Assembly: GCF_024679095.1 (NCBI RefSeq)
Contig: NC_066553.1
Coordinates: 8,491,030 to 8,555,029 of the forward strand
DNA: 64,000 nt
Source of the DNA: Eriocheir sinensis
Taxonomy: Eukaryota; Arthropoda; Malacostraca; Decapoda; Varunidae
Reading direction: 5' to 3'
Made by a program: the position numbers and the translations under genes. The notes under the pieces are model-generated. The model saw only the letters and a list, made by a program, of their open reading frames with translations, searched no databases and was not told the DNA's origin. Shown in pieces: positions 14,083 through 25,139 of this stretch. Within the stretch, counting starts at the first letter, position 1, and the number at the start of each line of letters is the position of its first letter.

Positions 14083-14794
14083 CAGCGGTTCCCAAAATGT
14101 GGTGTGCACACCCCTGGGGGTGCGTGAACTGATCACTAGGGGTGCGTAAGGAAAAAATAATGTAATGGCAGATTTTGTCTCGTATGCTGTACGCTTCAGC
14201 AGAGTTGTCTGTTCTTTGTTTGAAACTTACCCAGACACTGAGCGCATTCATCCACCCCCCAGGTACATTTTTGTTCAGTTTGGATAGCCATCGCTCAGAG
14301 CCTCGTACTTTGCGAGCACGAAAGGTAAATCTTAGGAATAGTGGCTCCTAGTGGGTGTGCATTTAGGGCACGGTGTGGTGGTAATTACAACATTTCTAGC
14401 ACATACAACGGGGTTTTGACAAGCGGACAGGCGTGTTTATGTCACAAGGGGTGTATTTTTCCACGCTGGCTTCATGATTTCTTCCAAGTCAATGGGCGAT
14501 GAGACTGTGAGCACCGGGGTGAAGAAAGGGAGGAGCCCGTGAGGAAAAATACAACCCTTGTGACATAAACACGCCTGTCCGCTTGTCAAAACTCCGTCGT
14601 ATGTGCTAGAAATGTTGTAATTACCACCACACCCTGCCCTAAACGTGCACCCGCTAGGAGCCGCTATTCCTAAGATTTACCGCACAAAATTTCAGGAAAT
14701 CGACGGGACCTTAGTACTGCTCGAATATGGGGGTGCGTGGACTTGGTCACAGCCTGGGAGGTGGTGCGTGGCCAGAAAGGTTTGGGAACCGCTG
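14083..14794. mobile_element. hAT-type non-autonomous element with an 8-bp target duplication
   Basis: The ends are CAGCGGTTCCCAAA at the left and its exact inverse at the right. They are bounded by perfect 8-bp direct repeats CCCTAAAG at 14075-14082 and 14795-14802. An 8-bp duplication with CAG...CTG ends is the hAT signature. There is no transposase frame in 712 bp. A second, inner inverted repeat (about 14325-14681, arms beginning GTAAATCTTAGGAATAG) fills much of the element and looks like a separate foldback insertion. Confidence 0.88.
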
Positions 14795-15307
14795 CCCTAA
14801 AGGATGGGTGACCGCAATCATGTATGGCGCCTAAGGGACGTAATGTCACCCTTGCCCCTATTAACATCCTATTCCCATCTTCTCTTGTTATCAATTATGA
14901 CTACTGTTACCATATTCATCTCTCTTACATGGAAATTTCAAGTATCGTGTTAATTTCCTTAAGATAGATAAAGATAAATATCAGAACATTTCCAAAAAAT
15001 GTTACAAAGAATTTCACCCCTAATAAATTCTCTGAAATATTCCTGGAAAGTTTCAAAAAATTTGCAGATAATTATCCCACCTCAACATTCCTAGGTAATA
15101 TTAGAGGAAAGTGTGCCTGATGGCATGCTCCCTTCCTCCATGTATGCAGACATTAAGGAGTTCTCCTCAGCATGCGGTTCCATTATCATTGTCAGTGGTT
15201 CACCGGGAGTCTGGTGGAGGTGGTGTGAAACATAGGGCGTGGGCTGCTGTTAACCTCAGGACACAGTAATTTTGCCACAGATGTACAACTAATGGTGGGA
15301 AAGCATA

Positions 15308-16390
15308 ATCATCATCATCATTATTTCATCGACACTTGCTCCTAGGAGCTTCCACCAGGGGATGGCCACGGCAGAAGAGTTTCCAACTTTCTCTATTCAG
15401 ACATTCATTCCTTGCCTGCTCAAAGTTTCTCAAAGATCTTTCCCCCCTCTCCCTAAGATACTCCTGCACCCTATCTCTCCATTTCACTGGAGGTCATCCT
15501 CTTGCATTCCCTCCCTCTGTCTCACTCACATACACCCTTCTAGTCATCTTACTCTCTTCCATTCGCTCCATGTCGCCAAACCACTTTAAAGTCTGTCGCT
15601 TCACTTCTTCCACCACTCCACACTTCTTCCCTTCACCCCCTTGACACATTCCAAAACGCTCATACGCACTTTCATTACTCATTCCATCCATTCTACTCAC
15701 ACCACAAGCACTCCTCAAATAACTCATTTCCACTGCCTGCACTCTAGACCTCTGACTTTCATTCCAGGCCCATGTTTCACTTGCATATGTGAGGGTTGGT
15801 ACTATTATTGTATTTCTCAAATCCCTCTTTACTTCCATGCTCACACTTATGCCATTCATGATTCGTCCCAAAGACCCTACCACCCTTCTTCCTTGCATTG
15901 CCCTGTCTCTTCTCTCCCTCCGTACCACCATGCTTACACATAACTGATCCAAGGTACTTAAACTCATTGACCTCCTCCATTTCTTCACCCTTCAAAATTA
16001 TTTTGCATTATTTTTCACATTCAATTCCCACTCTATATGGGCATACAAAATCTACAACCTCACTTCTACTTTGCTCACAAACCATCACTTTACTTTTGTT
16101 GACATTTACTTTCAGCTTTCTCCTTTTACACACACCATCAAAAACACTGACCAAATTTTGTAAGTCACTTTCATTTTCTGCAATGAGCACTGTGTCATCA
16201 GCAAACAGTATCGAATTCAGTACCCACTTCCTTCCCTCAGCGAACATTTTTTCTCTAACTTCCCCAAATTTGCCCTTCATTTCTCTAATAACCCCATCCA
16301 TATAAATATATGTTGAACAACCATGGTGACATGACACATCCCTGCCTTTAACCCACTTCGTGGAAAGCAAAGGACATTAATTCCTGTCTG
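15308..16390 (-). mobile_element. 5'-truncated LINE (reverse transcriptase C-terminal half)
   Basis: Read on the minus strand, the 5' part has SILFADDTVLIAENESDLQ, which contains the reverse-transcriptase FADD catalytic motif, followed by KLKVNVNKSKVM. After frame breaks come VPTLTYASETWAW and MSYLRSACGVSRMD, typical of RTE-like or related LINEs. The SPWLFN-type segment upstream of FADD is shifted out of frame. The copy ends at the left in an ATGATGATG-type simple tail (TCATCATCATCA on the plus strand at about 15309). It is a dead insertion upstream of the BTB start codon. Confidence 0.85.
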
Positions 16391-16609
16391 AACCCAGGTG
16401 TGAATTTCCATCACCCGAGTAAATGGGCTAAAGCACTCTGTTGTCAAGAGTGACAAAAGACTTGAGTAGCCAATATTTTACTAGATTTTCAGAAAAAAAA
16501 AGTTCAGGGAAATAATGTGAATAAGGATTTTTAGTCAATGAGTATATTTTTGCCATTGGTTGAGTATATCTGACATTTGTATTCATTATTTCAGAACAAA
16601 ACAACAACC

Positions 16610-16690
16610 ATGGCAAGTGGGTTGTTGTCCCTCAAGTGGAACAACCACCGCAGTACCTTCTTCCACATCCTCGCCACCATCCGGAGCAAG
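16610..16690 (+). CDS. BTB gene coding exon 1 (start codon, first part of BTB domain)
   Basis: The exon follows the acceptor TTTCAG (ending 16594), has 15 untranslated bases, then ATG in a good context (CAACCATGG). It encodes 27 residues starting MASGLLSLKWNNHRSTFF and ends in AAG|GTGAGA, phase 0. L-x-W-N-N-H/Y is the hallmark N-terminus of arthropod BTB transcription factors of the lola/ttk/br group, and the helix that follows forms the dimer interface. The next exon continues the domain without a gap (...IRSK|ESYCDVT...), which confirms the join. An acceptor so close to the ATG shows that at least one untranslated exon lies upstream. Confidence 0.93.
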
Positions 16691-17674
16691 GTGAGATGGG
16701 CAATGTTTGATGCTACTTTAGTATGCATTCTATGCGGCCTTTTCTACTTTAGCTTGCGGTCTACCATCATATTTACAGTTCAGCGTGCAGTCTACCTCAT
16801 TACATGAACCTTATACTGCAGGATAATGAAAACAAGCTGAATTGTGCTGATTAAAAGTTTTATTATATGACACCAATGAAAATCATCAAATCGTAACCAT
16901 AACAAATGCTAAATAGCATATCAAAGTTAAGAATACGTAATCATTGGACAATGCTAAACTACATAAAAACAACAACATTTAGATCCTGTAACAGTATACA
17001 TCTTGTATATCATTTAGGAATGTCACAAACATATCAGCTGCATCTTTTCTGAGTATTTTCCAATAGATATGATCAAGGTATGACTGAAAAAGCTCACTAC
17101 TGACTCCTCTCATTTTCTTTAAAATCTTTGTTTGCATTCAACCATTATCATTCAGCTTGTGTGTGTGCTCCTAGCTGTTGGTGGATCTACATAATGTTGT
17201 TGGTAGTTCACTGTAATACGGCGGTAACACATGGCATTTAGATTACTGACCTGACTGTGGTCAAATCATTAACTCTGGCCAAGCTAAGGTCTCCTGAGAC
17301 AGGTCAGGTCATTCAGGTGTCAGGTGAGGAGCACTCAGGTTACAATACAACATCAGATGAGGTCTCAGGAGACAGGTCAGGTAGACCACACTAAAGTAGC
17401 ACCACACTTGGCACCTACTGGGGTAGTCTACAAATACTGCTGTAGACTGCACACTAAAGTAGCACCATACTTGGCTCCTACTGGGGTAGACTACAAATGC
17501 TGTTGTAGACCGCCTACTAAAGTAGCACCCAATGTTTTCTGTTGTCGTACAAGTGAATTTGCAGATCAAGACAAAACTGAAACTTGCATCCTGTCTTTGG
17601 TGTGATATAAATAAATTGAATTTTATAAATGCTTGTAATGATACAAAATACTATTGTTGTCTTCTTCTTTTCAG
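16691..17674 (+). other. intron 1 of the BTB gene
   Basis: Donor GTGAGA at 16691 and acceptor TTCTTTTCAG ending at 17674. The intron contains a 63-bp tandem repeat at about 17391-17530 and no other exon-like feature. Confidence 0.88.
17391..17530. repeat. 63-bp tandem repeat, about 2.2 copies
   Basis: CTAAAGTAGCACC begins at 17391, 17454 and 17517, exactly 63 bases apart, with GGGGTAG-CTACAAAT in the middle of each full unit. It lies inside intron 1, and there is no protein-coding reason for the open frames across it. Confidence 0.85.
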
Positions 17675-18346
17675 GAATCCTATTGTGATGTGACTATAGC
17701 CTGTGATGGAAAATTTTACCCAGTGCACAAACTGGTGTTATCAACATGTAGTGATTATTTTGAACAAATGTTTGAAAGGACAAACTGTAAGCATCCAATT
17801 ATAGTGTTAAAAGACATTAGAAGTCAGGAACTAGAAGCTTTATTAAACTATATGTATGTGGGTGAAGTTAATGTACTTCAAAATGAATTAGCTGGTTTAA
17901 TAAAAGCAGCAGAATGCCTTATGATTAAAGGCTTAGCAGTACCTGATGAATCTCCCTCAAAAGAGAGCAAAGAAAACAAGCGAACTTATGTCGGTACAGA
18001 GGACAGTCCGTTGTCAAAACGGAGAAAAAGAGATGAGGAAACTAGACCATCTCCCTCTCAGAACCAGCAAATTCACAGAGAGTCGAGAGACAGCACAGCA
18101 AACAGCCAATCCCAAAGACAGTCCAGTAGTGCCTCAATTCCAACTCCCTCCCCAACGGTGGCGAGAGCACCGCCCAACCCGATCTCCCCCTCTCCGTCAG
18201 CGGGAAGTGCCTCTGAGTCTGTGTCAGAGGATTGTAGTCAAGCTCATAGTGAGGTGAATGAGCAGCCCAGCCTTCCAAATGCACAGGAGTCAGTGCATCG
18301 GACGGTGGAGCAGACATCTAGTCAGTCGCAGGAGGCAGTACCTGAG
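17675..18346 (+). CDS. BTB gene coding exon 2 (rest of BTB domain, Ser-rich linker, basic NLS-like motif)
   Basis: The exon has 224 codons, phase 0 at both ends; acceptor TTCTTTTCAG, donor GAG|GTGAGC. Residues 1-90 complete the BTB/POZ fold: the DVTIACDGKFYPVHKLVLS strand-helix segment, the C-SDYFEQMFE region, HPIIVLKD, ELEALLNYMYVGEVNV and the closing LIKAAECLMIKGLAV. BTB domains mediate homo- and heterodimerisation and co-repressor contact. After the domain comes a hydrophilic linker rich in Ser, Pro, Gln and Glu. It contains the basic cluster SKRRKRDEE, a likely nuclear localisation signal. The exon would run into a stop just after the donor if unspliced. The symmetric phases match every later exon. 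Confidence 0.94.
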
Positions 18347-18769
18347 GTGAGCTGACTTGGTGTATTGTTTATGGTCTGCCTCACTTTGTAGGATGAGTGA
18401 ATGAGTGAGTGATTCGTTATACTGCAAAATGCCTAAAGATAACATTGGGTGCCATTAGTGTAAATTTACTCCCTAAGTTGTGATATTTGTTTTATATAAT
18501 GAAGCATTGCAAAACTGATTAGTTTCCACTTCCCAGTAAAGTAACATTTCTTTAATTACCATCTCAGTGTTGGTTTATACTTCACATTTCAGTATCCTTC
18601 CACCCAGGCTAGCCATTTTAAAGGATTTAGAAAGAAGTATGCCATCTTAAAAGAAATATGTTTGTAAGGGCCTATATTGTAGCCTTTGGGAACAACAAAA
18701 TTAGTTTTGCTGTTTTCCGGGATATCAACTTTACAGAATGTTATGATGTAATTAATTTGATATTTACAG
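18347..18769 (+). other. intron 2 of the BTB gene
   Basis: Donor GTGAGC at 18347 and acceptor ATTTACAG ending at 18769. No internal feature was recognised. Confidence 0.85.
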
Positions 18770-19018
18770 GTAATATTAGATGAACCTGGTGTTAAAGAAG
18801 AACCCCAGGAAATAGAGGAAGAAATTACAGACACAAAGGAAATATTTGAGTCCCATCACTTTGAGCACCCTGGGGAGGGGGATTCAATGAGTGACCAGGG
18901 CACAGCTGGTGGGGGTGGAGGACCAACTGGGTTTGAGTCCCAAATGTTGGCCTCTCAACCACAGTCCATGGAGGATCTTGTTGCGCAGGCCATCCCAGGA
19001 TCTTCAGGCCTGCAAGGG
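18770..19018 (+). CDS. BTB gene coding exon 3 (acidic linker with sumoylation-type motif)
   Basis: The exon has 83 codons in phase 0, with acceptor TATTTACAG and donor GGG|GTATGC. The protein begins VILDEPGVKEEPQEIEEE. The VKEE core fits the sumoylation consensus (hydrophobic-K-x-E) next to prolines, as in many transcriptional repressors. Then follow an acidic stretch, a Gly-rich GTAGGGGGPTG turn and SMEDLVAQAIPGSSGL. There is no globular domain. It is most likely part of the shared linker between the BTB domain and the zinc fingers, and could affect repression strength. Support is the clean open frame, both splice sites and symmetric phase. No homology can be checked here. Confidence 0.85.
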
Positions 19019-20077
19019 GTATGCATTTTCTAGTCACTTAACCACCACCACTACTGTTTTCCTATATCTGTACATCAGTAAAGTAGAATGGAGTATTAAA
19101 AGATATTGTCCTGTGAAATTTGCTGCACTACACAATGCTACACATTGAGTCTCTTGACTGGTTTTCCCTCTACTTTAGCTCTTTCTTTATTTTTAGTGTA
19201 TCAGTAAAACAACAGTACACACCTAGGAAACACAAAACCATATCAACACACTTAGCCTATACTTCTGTAGTAGGACATAGATTTTGCACCTCCCTTCATC
19301 CTACGTGCTGTGAATTGCATTTCATTTGCATGTCTTTTATATGTTTTTATTTTTTTGTTTTTTTTTTATTTTTTATTTTATTTTTTTTTTTTACTCGCCT
19401 TTTGCTTTTTGCTAATGTCACACCACAGCTTTTGCTGCTTCATAGTCAGTGCCAGGATTCCCTTATGAAGAATTTTGTGCTGCCAACACACCAAAATCTT
19501 TTATGTACGAAAGTTTTTGTAACCAGTTGCATTTTTACTGCTCTACCTACCTTGTGAGATTATCTGCCTGTTGCCTGATGGAGCACCAAGGTATTTCAGT
19601 TTACCCAACAACCATTTCCAGTGCTATTTAATTTAATTTCCATTTTTTCCCCTTCATTTCATTTAAATTTTTTACTGATTCTTCATTACACACTCATTTC
19701 TCTGCATTCCCTTTCTAATAATTTTCTTTTATCTAGAAATTTTAAATTAGTTTCAAAATTTTCATGACCTACCTTCTCATTTGTCATTATATCAAATCCT
19801 AAGATGTAACTTCTTGTCATGTGATTTTCTTTCAGCCATCCTTGCAACAATATGCCATTTCCTCTTATTTCCAATGCAGTCTACCATTTTCCTTTATTTA
19901 CAGTCATTCAAACATTATAGCTATTTGCCACTTAGTAAAGAAGCAATGGCTTCAGTCATTTGAATGATCAACCATGTCGAACTAATAACTTTGGTTACTG
20001 CACTGTCTGAAAACTGATTTTGAAACTTTTTGCTAATAGACTTTTTAAGTAATTTGTGCATATTTGTCACATTTCAG

Positions 20078-20152
20078 AACTCCCTATGGGAAGGGGAGGG
20101 AAGCTTTCCTATGGAAGGTTTTTCTGGAGATGGGTCACGGCCTCCTCAGATG
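20078..20152 (+). CDS. BTB gene coding exon 4 (short linker exon)
   Basis: A 75-base, 25-codon exon in phase 0, acceptor CACATTTCAG and donor ATG|GTGAGT (a near-ideal donor). It encodes NSLWEGEGSFPMEGF followed by SGDGSRPPQM, Gly/acidic-rich with no known domain. It sits in the right place and phase between exon 3 and the terminal exons, so it probably ends the common part or is a cassette exon included in some isoforms. A weakly similar stretch lies near 23844-23880 (see findings). Confidence 0.75.
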
Positions 20153-20479
20153 GTGAGTGTTCCACTAGCACTGTTCTTAAGATGCCATGTGGTTTCCTTG
20201 CTGTTTTTATTCATATTTGTGTTTACATGTCATGCCAAGGAAAATGCTTGGGCAATTGTCTGTAGCATGTATGTTTATGGAGCTACCTTTGTTTTCATTG
20301 CAAAATTACCTCCTTACTTAGATTCATGTAGTTTTGAGAGAAGGGTAGTGATATTTTACCTTATAGTTAATAGTTCTGAAGCCTAGGTATTTGCACAATA
20401 TTGAGTTTCAGGATAAAAGTTAGTTAAAGTACATTTAAGGTTCCTTAGGTGTTAGCCACTATGATTTTATTAATTGTAG

Positions 20480-20581
20480 GACCTACTAGCAAATCAAATC
20501 ATGTCGTACAAGGCAGTCAATGTACATAAACACGCACATTCACAGCCAAGCACAAACCGTCATTCACAAGACTTGGTAGAG
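20480..20581 (+). CDS. possible BTB gene exon 5 (optional linker exon)
   Basis: A 102-base open segment in phase 0, framed by TTAATTGTAG and GAG|GTAATT. It would encode 34 residues, starting DLLANQIMSYKAVNVH and ending HSQDLVE, rich in His/Ser/Gln and without a known domain. The length is a multiple of three and both ends are phase 0, so it could be included or skipped without disturbing the frame. The acceptor has a weak pyrimidine tract, so I hold this as a candidate only. Confidence 0.42.
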
Positions 20582-20699
20582 GTAATTGTTGATTGGAGGA
20601 AAACGTTGGTTGATGTAAGAAAGGCAATGGTTCCAGCTAGGTGAATCTGTTTTCAGTGAATGTACAGAGATCTTTAGGTTTGAAAGAGAACAAACATAG

Positions 20700-21113
20700 T
20701 ACTCATGTACAGAAACAGGGATACAAAAGGAATACTACAACAAAGTTTAAACTCACCCCATGAAGAATGGGATGGAGCAATTTTGGTTAACATAATTGTC
20801 ATGGATAACAACCTACCATTCCTGTGAAAGTAAAGTGTAAAATTAACGTATCCAGTCAGTCCTAACATGCGTTGCATGGTTGAAGATATTTTAATGGCTA
20901 TTGAGAATAAGAAATAGACTGGCAGGTCACATCAAGCCTTGAACAGATACTGTGGACAACCAAAAGTAATAAGTGGCAACCCTGAAATTGTAGAAGGATC
21001 AGGTCGAAAGATGATACCAGATCATTTGCTGGGGCAGGATGGAGATTACTAACATCAAACAAAGATGAAGAACATTGGGAAAGTCCTGTGTCCTGCAGTG
21101 GACTAGTATTGGC
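20700..21113 (+). mobile_element. LINE 3' end fragment (copy 1 of a repeated pair)
   Basis: The segment is nearly the same as 27500-28001 but lacks about 110 bases present there (27660-27771). Its end can be read as TLGKSCVLQWTSIG, which resembles the conserved last residues (LG-x-x-x-V-x-QW) of RTE-type LINE polyproteins. It runs directly into the TTAA-flanked element at 21114. Confidence 0.7.
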
Positions 21114-23340
21114 TTAACCTGGTAGCAGCGACGGGCCAAATTTGTGGCTTTACCGTGTACCATCGACAGACCAAATTCTTGCCTTGACCTGAACCCCCAA
21201 AAATCGAGGATACAAACTGATCACAAATGCGTTGATACGTATAATATAATGGTTTGCATGAGTGATGATTTGTTCTCATTAATTCGCTTAGGAGCCTGTA
21301 ACCCTTTCGTTGCTAAACGCTCACAGCGAGCACTAGCGTAACTTGCCGGTGGTGCTAAATGCTCGTTGCTAGCTCCAGTCGCACTCAAATTTCCCGCGTA
21401 TGAGAGTGTTTCAACATAATTTCTCACCCCACAGCATTGCCAATTCAGTGGGTTTAACATGAAATTTGGTGGAAAATCATATCAGCCTAGTGCAGAAAAT
21501 CTATGGACAAGTAACTGGTGGATGTTGTTGACCAATATAGCGGCATTTTTGCTTAGCTTCACCTATCACATGACTGATATTTTGACCAAATAGTTGTAAA
21601 TTTTGCAGTTGGAAATACTGCCCTGCCAGCACTCCATCATCAAGAGATCTACTCAGTAGTTGCCTTACGACTGACCGTCGCGCACGCATAAATGTACGTC
21701 TTCACAGGCAACACCTCCTGAACGTGCCTGTATGTTTGCAGGAGAGGCTTACATTACCGAATCTTATGGATCTTGGCCTCCTCTTTCCAATGGTGTTTTT
21801 GTCTTTTAGCTGTGATGTGATGAATAATATTTGAGATACAGAGGTTAAAAGCGCGAGCACTAGCGTCACTTGCTGGTGGTGCTAAAAGCTCGCTGCGAGC
21901 GCCAGTTGCACTCACAGCAAAAACCACCCCCTGAACGTGCCTGTATGTTCGCAGGAGAAGCTTACATAACCGAATCTTATAGATCTTGGCCTCCTCTTTC
22001 CAATGGTGTTTTTGTTTTGTAGCTATGATGAATAGTTTTTGAGATACAGCGGTTAAAAGAGATCGCCTTCCTCCGCTGGAGTGCCCGAGCATGCCTGGGG
22101 GGATAGTCTCGTTGCAAGCGTTTAGCAAGGAAAGGGTTAACCCTTTCAATACATGATGCAGATGTCGGCGTCACAGCATGGAAAGGGTTAAGAGGAAATG
22201 GAAGAGGATTAATCCTCTTCTAAACCTCTTAATCCTTTCCATTTCCTCTTAATCCTCTTCTAAATCTCTTAGGAGGAAATGGAAGAGGTTTAGAAGAGGA
22301 TTAACCCCCTCGGTGCCACGCATTTTTTTGCAAAAACCTTCCCCTGGTGACAAGCAAATTTGGATTTTTTGTTTTTTGCGGAAAAGTGTTCAGAATGATT
22401 AGACAACACATACTTGATACATGTTACTACTCACTTCTTCAGATTTCCATGATTTCTAGGCACCGGAAGATTCCGATATTTGGAATTTTACATCCCGTTG
22501 ACTTACTCGCCCCAGGGAGCTCGTCTATCAAACTTCGGCCTTTTGGCCTGAGAGGCAGCAGAGGGTTCGAAAACCCTCCTTGCTTGGGCATAATGCGAGT
22601 GGCGAGGCATTGGCACCTCACTTTCCTCAGCACTCGAGCTACCACTATCACTATATACATATAATCTTTATCAAGGTCACTTTCAAACTCAAAGTCACTC
22701 GAATCACTATCCGTGAGGTCACTAGGGGTTTCATCAAGGGCAGGAGCAAAGTTGGACGTTCGCAAAATATGCTTTGCGCTGTATCTCAAAAACTATTCAT
22801 CACAGCTAAAAAAACAAAAACACCATTGGAAAGAGGAGGCCCAAATCTATAAGATTCGGTTATGTATGCCTCTCCTGCGAATGTACAGGCACGTTCAGGG
22901 GTTGTTGCCTGTGAACTCTTACGTCAGTGTGCTCGCGACGGTTGGCCATATTGAGGCAACTGCAGAGATCTCTTGATGGGGTGCTGGCAGAGTAGTATTG
23001 CTAACTGCAAAATTTACAACTATTTTGTCAAAAAATCAGTCCGGTGATAGGTGAAGTTATGCAAAAATGCTGTTATATTGGACAACATCCACCAATTACT
23101 CATCCGTAGATTTTCCGCGCTAGGCTGATATGATTTTCCACCAAATTTAGTGGAAAACCCACTGAATTAGCAATGCTGTAGGGTGAGAAATATTGTTGGA
23201 ACACTCATATGCTGGAAATTTGAGTGTGACTAGAGCTCGCAGTGAGCGTTTAGCACCACCAGCAAATAACGCTACTGCTCGCTGCAAGCGTTTAGCAGTT
23301 TAAAGGTTAAGAAGCATGATCCCTGCAGCTACTGGGTTAA
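21114..23340. mobile_element. nested TTAA (piggyBac-type) elements
   Basis: The outer element begins TTAACCTGGTAGCAGCGACGG at 21114 and ends CCTGCAGCTACTGGGTTAA at 23340. The uninterrupted homologous copy at 28002-28221 shows that the middle here is inserted. The inner element (21302-23306) has inverted arms of roughly 500 bp beginning CCCTTTCGTTGCTAAACGC (left) and, inverted, CCTTTAAACTGCTAAACGC (right). Its junctions fall at a TTAA (23307-23310) and a probable mutated TTAA, GTAA (21298-21301). Within the centre lie further copies of the arm sequence (about 21842-22137), a short TTAA-bounded hairpin at 22137-22191, and an AGGAAATGGAAGAGG/CCTCTTCCATTTCCT palindromic array. Confidence 0.75.
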
Positions 23341-23529
23341 GATGATAAATTATGTAAGCTACATGAAAAAATTTGAATGAAGAGATAGGCTCAGTTTCTA
23401 GAAGAAAATTGTAGGGTAACAACATGTTGATTTATAGAAAAATTGTTGTGTATGTCAAACTTACTGAGCTTCTGTAGTAGGCAAAGGTGGGTGTATATGC
23501 TATAGCTGTGGGTGGTGGCAATGGTCATC

Positions 23530-23760
23530 TTTGAACAGATGGCCTTTTGAACCTGTGGTAGGTGAGAACCAATTACCCCGGGACACGGGCCAATGTGAAA
23601 TCAGGGATTGCCACAGTTTACCTTCCCCAGGTTTCCCCAGGTACCTATTTATCAACCAGCCCGAAAGGGAGGTTGAATGGCTTGATGAGGTGCACGCCGA
23701 CTGCCTGGGCTGGGCTTCGAACCTGGGCCCACGGAGTAGTAAGGCTGTTAGTATTAAGCA
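23530..23760 (-). repeat. tRNA-derived SINE, minus strand
   Basis: Read on the minus strand, a B-box-like GGTTCGAAGCCCAGCCC (at about 23710) is followed by a body including TTTCGGGCTGGTTGATAAATAGGTACCTGGGG. There is no tRNA acceptor stem. Its boundaries are approximate. Confidence 0.65.
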
Positions 23761-25139
23761 GGAGGGAGATAGGGTTTACTGAATCTATCTAGATCTTTTA
23801 AAAATGTGGAATGACGATACCTCACAAGATGCTCCATTGGAAAGTGAAAACTTATGGGGAAGTGGAGGGGAAGCTGAAAAGCAGATGGAGAGCTACTTGG
23901 AACAATCTCATATTTTGATAACAGGCAACTTACAGTGGAAAGAGGTCCAGAGTTCATATTGCAAGTTAGCAGAAACAGTCTGGACATCTCTCCTCTTTAA
24001 TGGTAGCTCTTATTCTCCTTCAAGTACTGCAAAAAATCCTAGGACCACTTAAAAAAAAAAGCGCTTAACATGTTAAGAATTGAAAATATTTGTATTCATC
24101 AATGACTTGGGAAGGAGCTACTTTGTTTACCCCATGCTATCACTGAAGTAGCATGCTCCACTGCCCCCATGGTTTGACCCATGCAGACATCAAACCTTCT
24201 TTTTGGTGCTCCTTGTTACAAAGAAGCGTGATTCATAGCTGAAAATGACAGTTTCTCAATTCTTTTATGCCCACAATTTGCATTTCCTTCAGAATTCTAG
24301 TTGCTTCTTTTTCATGGCAGGGGTCTTCTTTGCAAGCACAAATAGGTTTTCGGTATTCAGTTCCTTGTCATTGATGGCTGATTTGTAACTATCCTTTTGA
24401 CACACACACACACACATACACACACATTGATAAAATTGATAGAAAAGATCCCGCTTTGTATCAAGGCTCTTCATTCCAATGAAATGTTTTGATAAGAGTC
24501 AGGTAGAATTGGCATTTCAGGTTTTCAGCCAATGTGTTTCTTAATTATTGACAAATACATGTTTCAAACCATGTGGAAATTAGTGTTATTTAATTCTTCA
24601 TTCAGTATCAGTTCAAATTCTTATGCTGTGATACTTTTAATTCAGGCATAAATTTCAGGACGCTCAAACACTGTTGAAACTAGTCTGAAAACTGCAATCT
24701 TGGGGAGAATAGTGAAAAAAAAATAGGAATTCATTTCCTCTGTTGATCTTTGATGAAAAATTTACATTATTGCAATTGACATTTTACATTGTTAATAGCA
24801 TTCCCTTTACAGCAACATCAGAATTTGTGTGTAGTGTTTTAGTGACATTTATTTTCAGATTACTTGAGGTGGTTATTCAAATATTTTTATGTAGGACCAG
24901 AAACTTTGTAGTTGGTTTTGAGGTTGTAGAAATTTAAAGTAAGGAGGTGTGTTGCATGATATGTTGCTCAATTCAAAACATGATAAACCACATGGTGTCT
25001 GATGTATTTTGCTTCCATGTGCTACTAATTTATATTATATATTATTTTTTTAATGATTGTCATTTCTCTAGTTATTTATTGAAAAATGCTCTTGTTTTTT
25101 GTTTGTGATAAGTTTACTTTCATTACTTGCCTGTCATAT

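Noticed and set aside
15494..16370. A host gene on the minus strand upstream of the BTB exon
   Set aside because: The FADD motif and surrounding residues identify a decayed LINE reverse transcriptase with frameshifts and a simple-repeat tail.
17391..17530. CRISPR-like array
   Set aside because: About two copies of a 63-bp unit with no spacers, within a eukaryotic intron: an ordinary tandem repeat.
23804..24052. Zinc-finger-free terminal exon of the BTB gene
   Set aside because: The only nearby acceptor would require a different phase from all other exons, and no domain is present. Kept only as a possible fossil.
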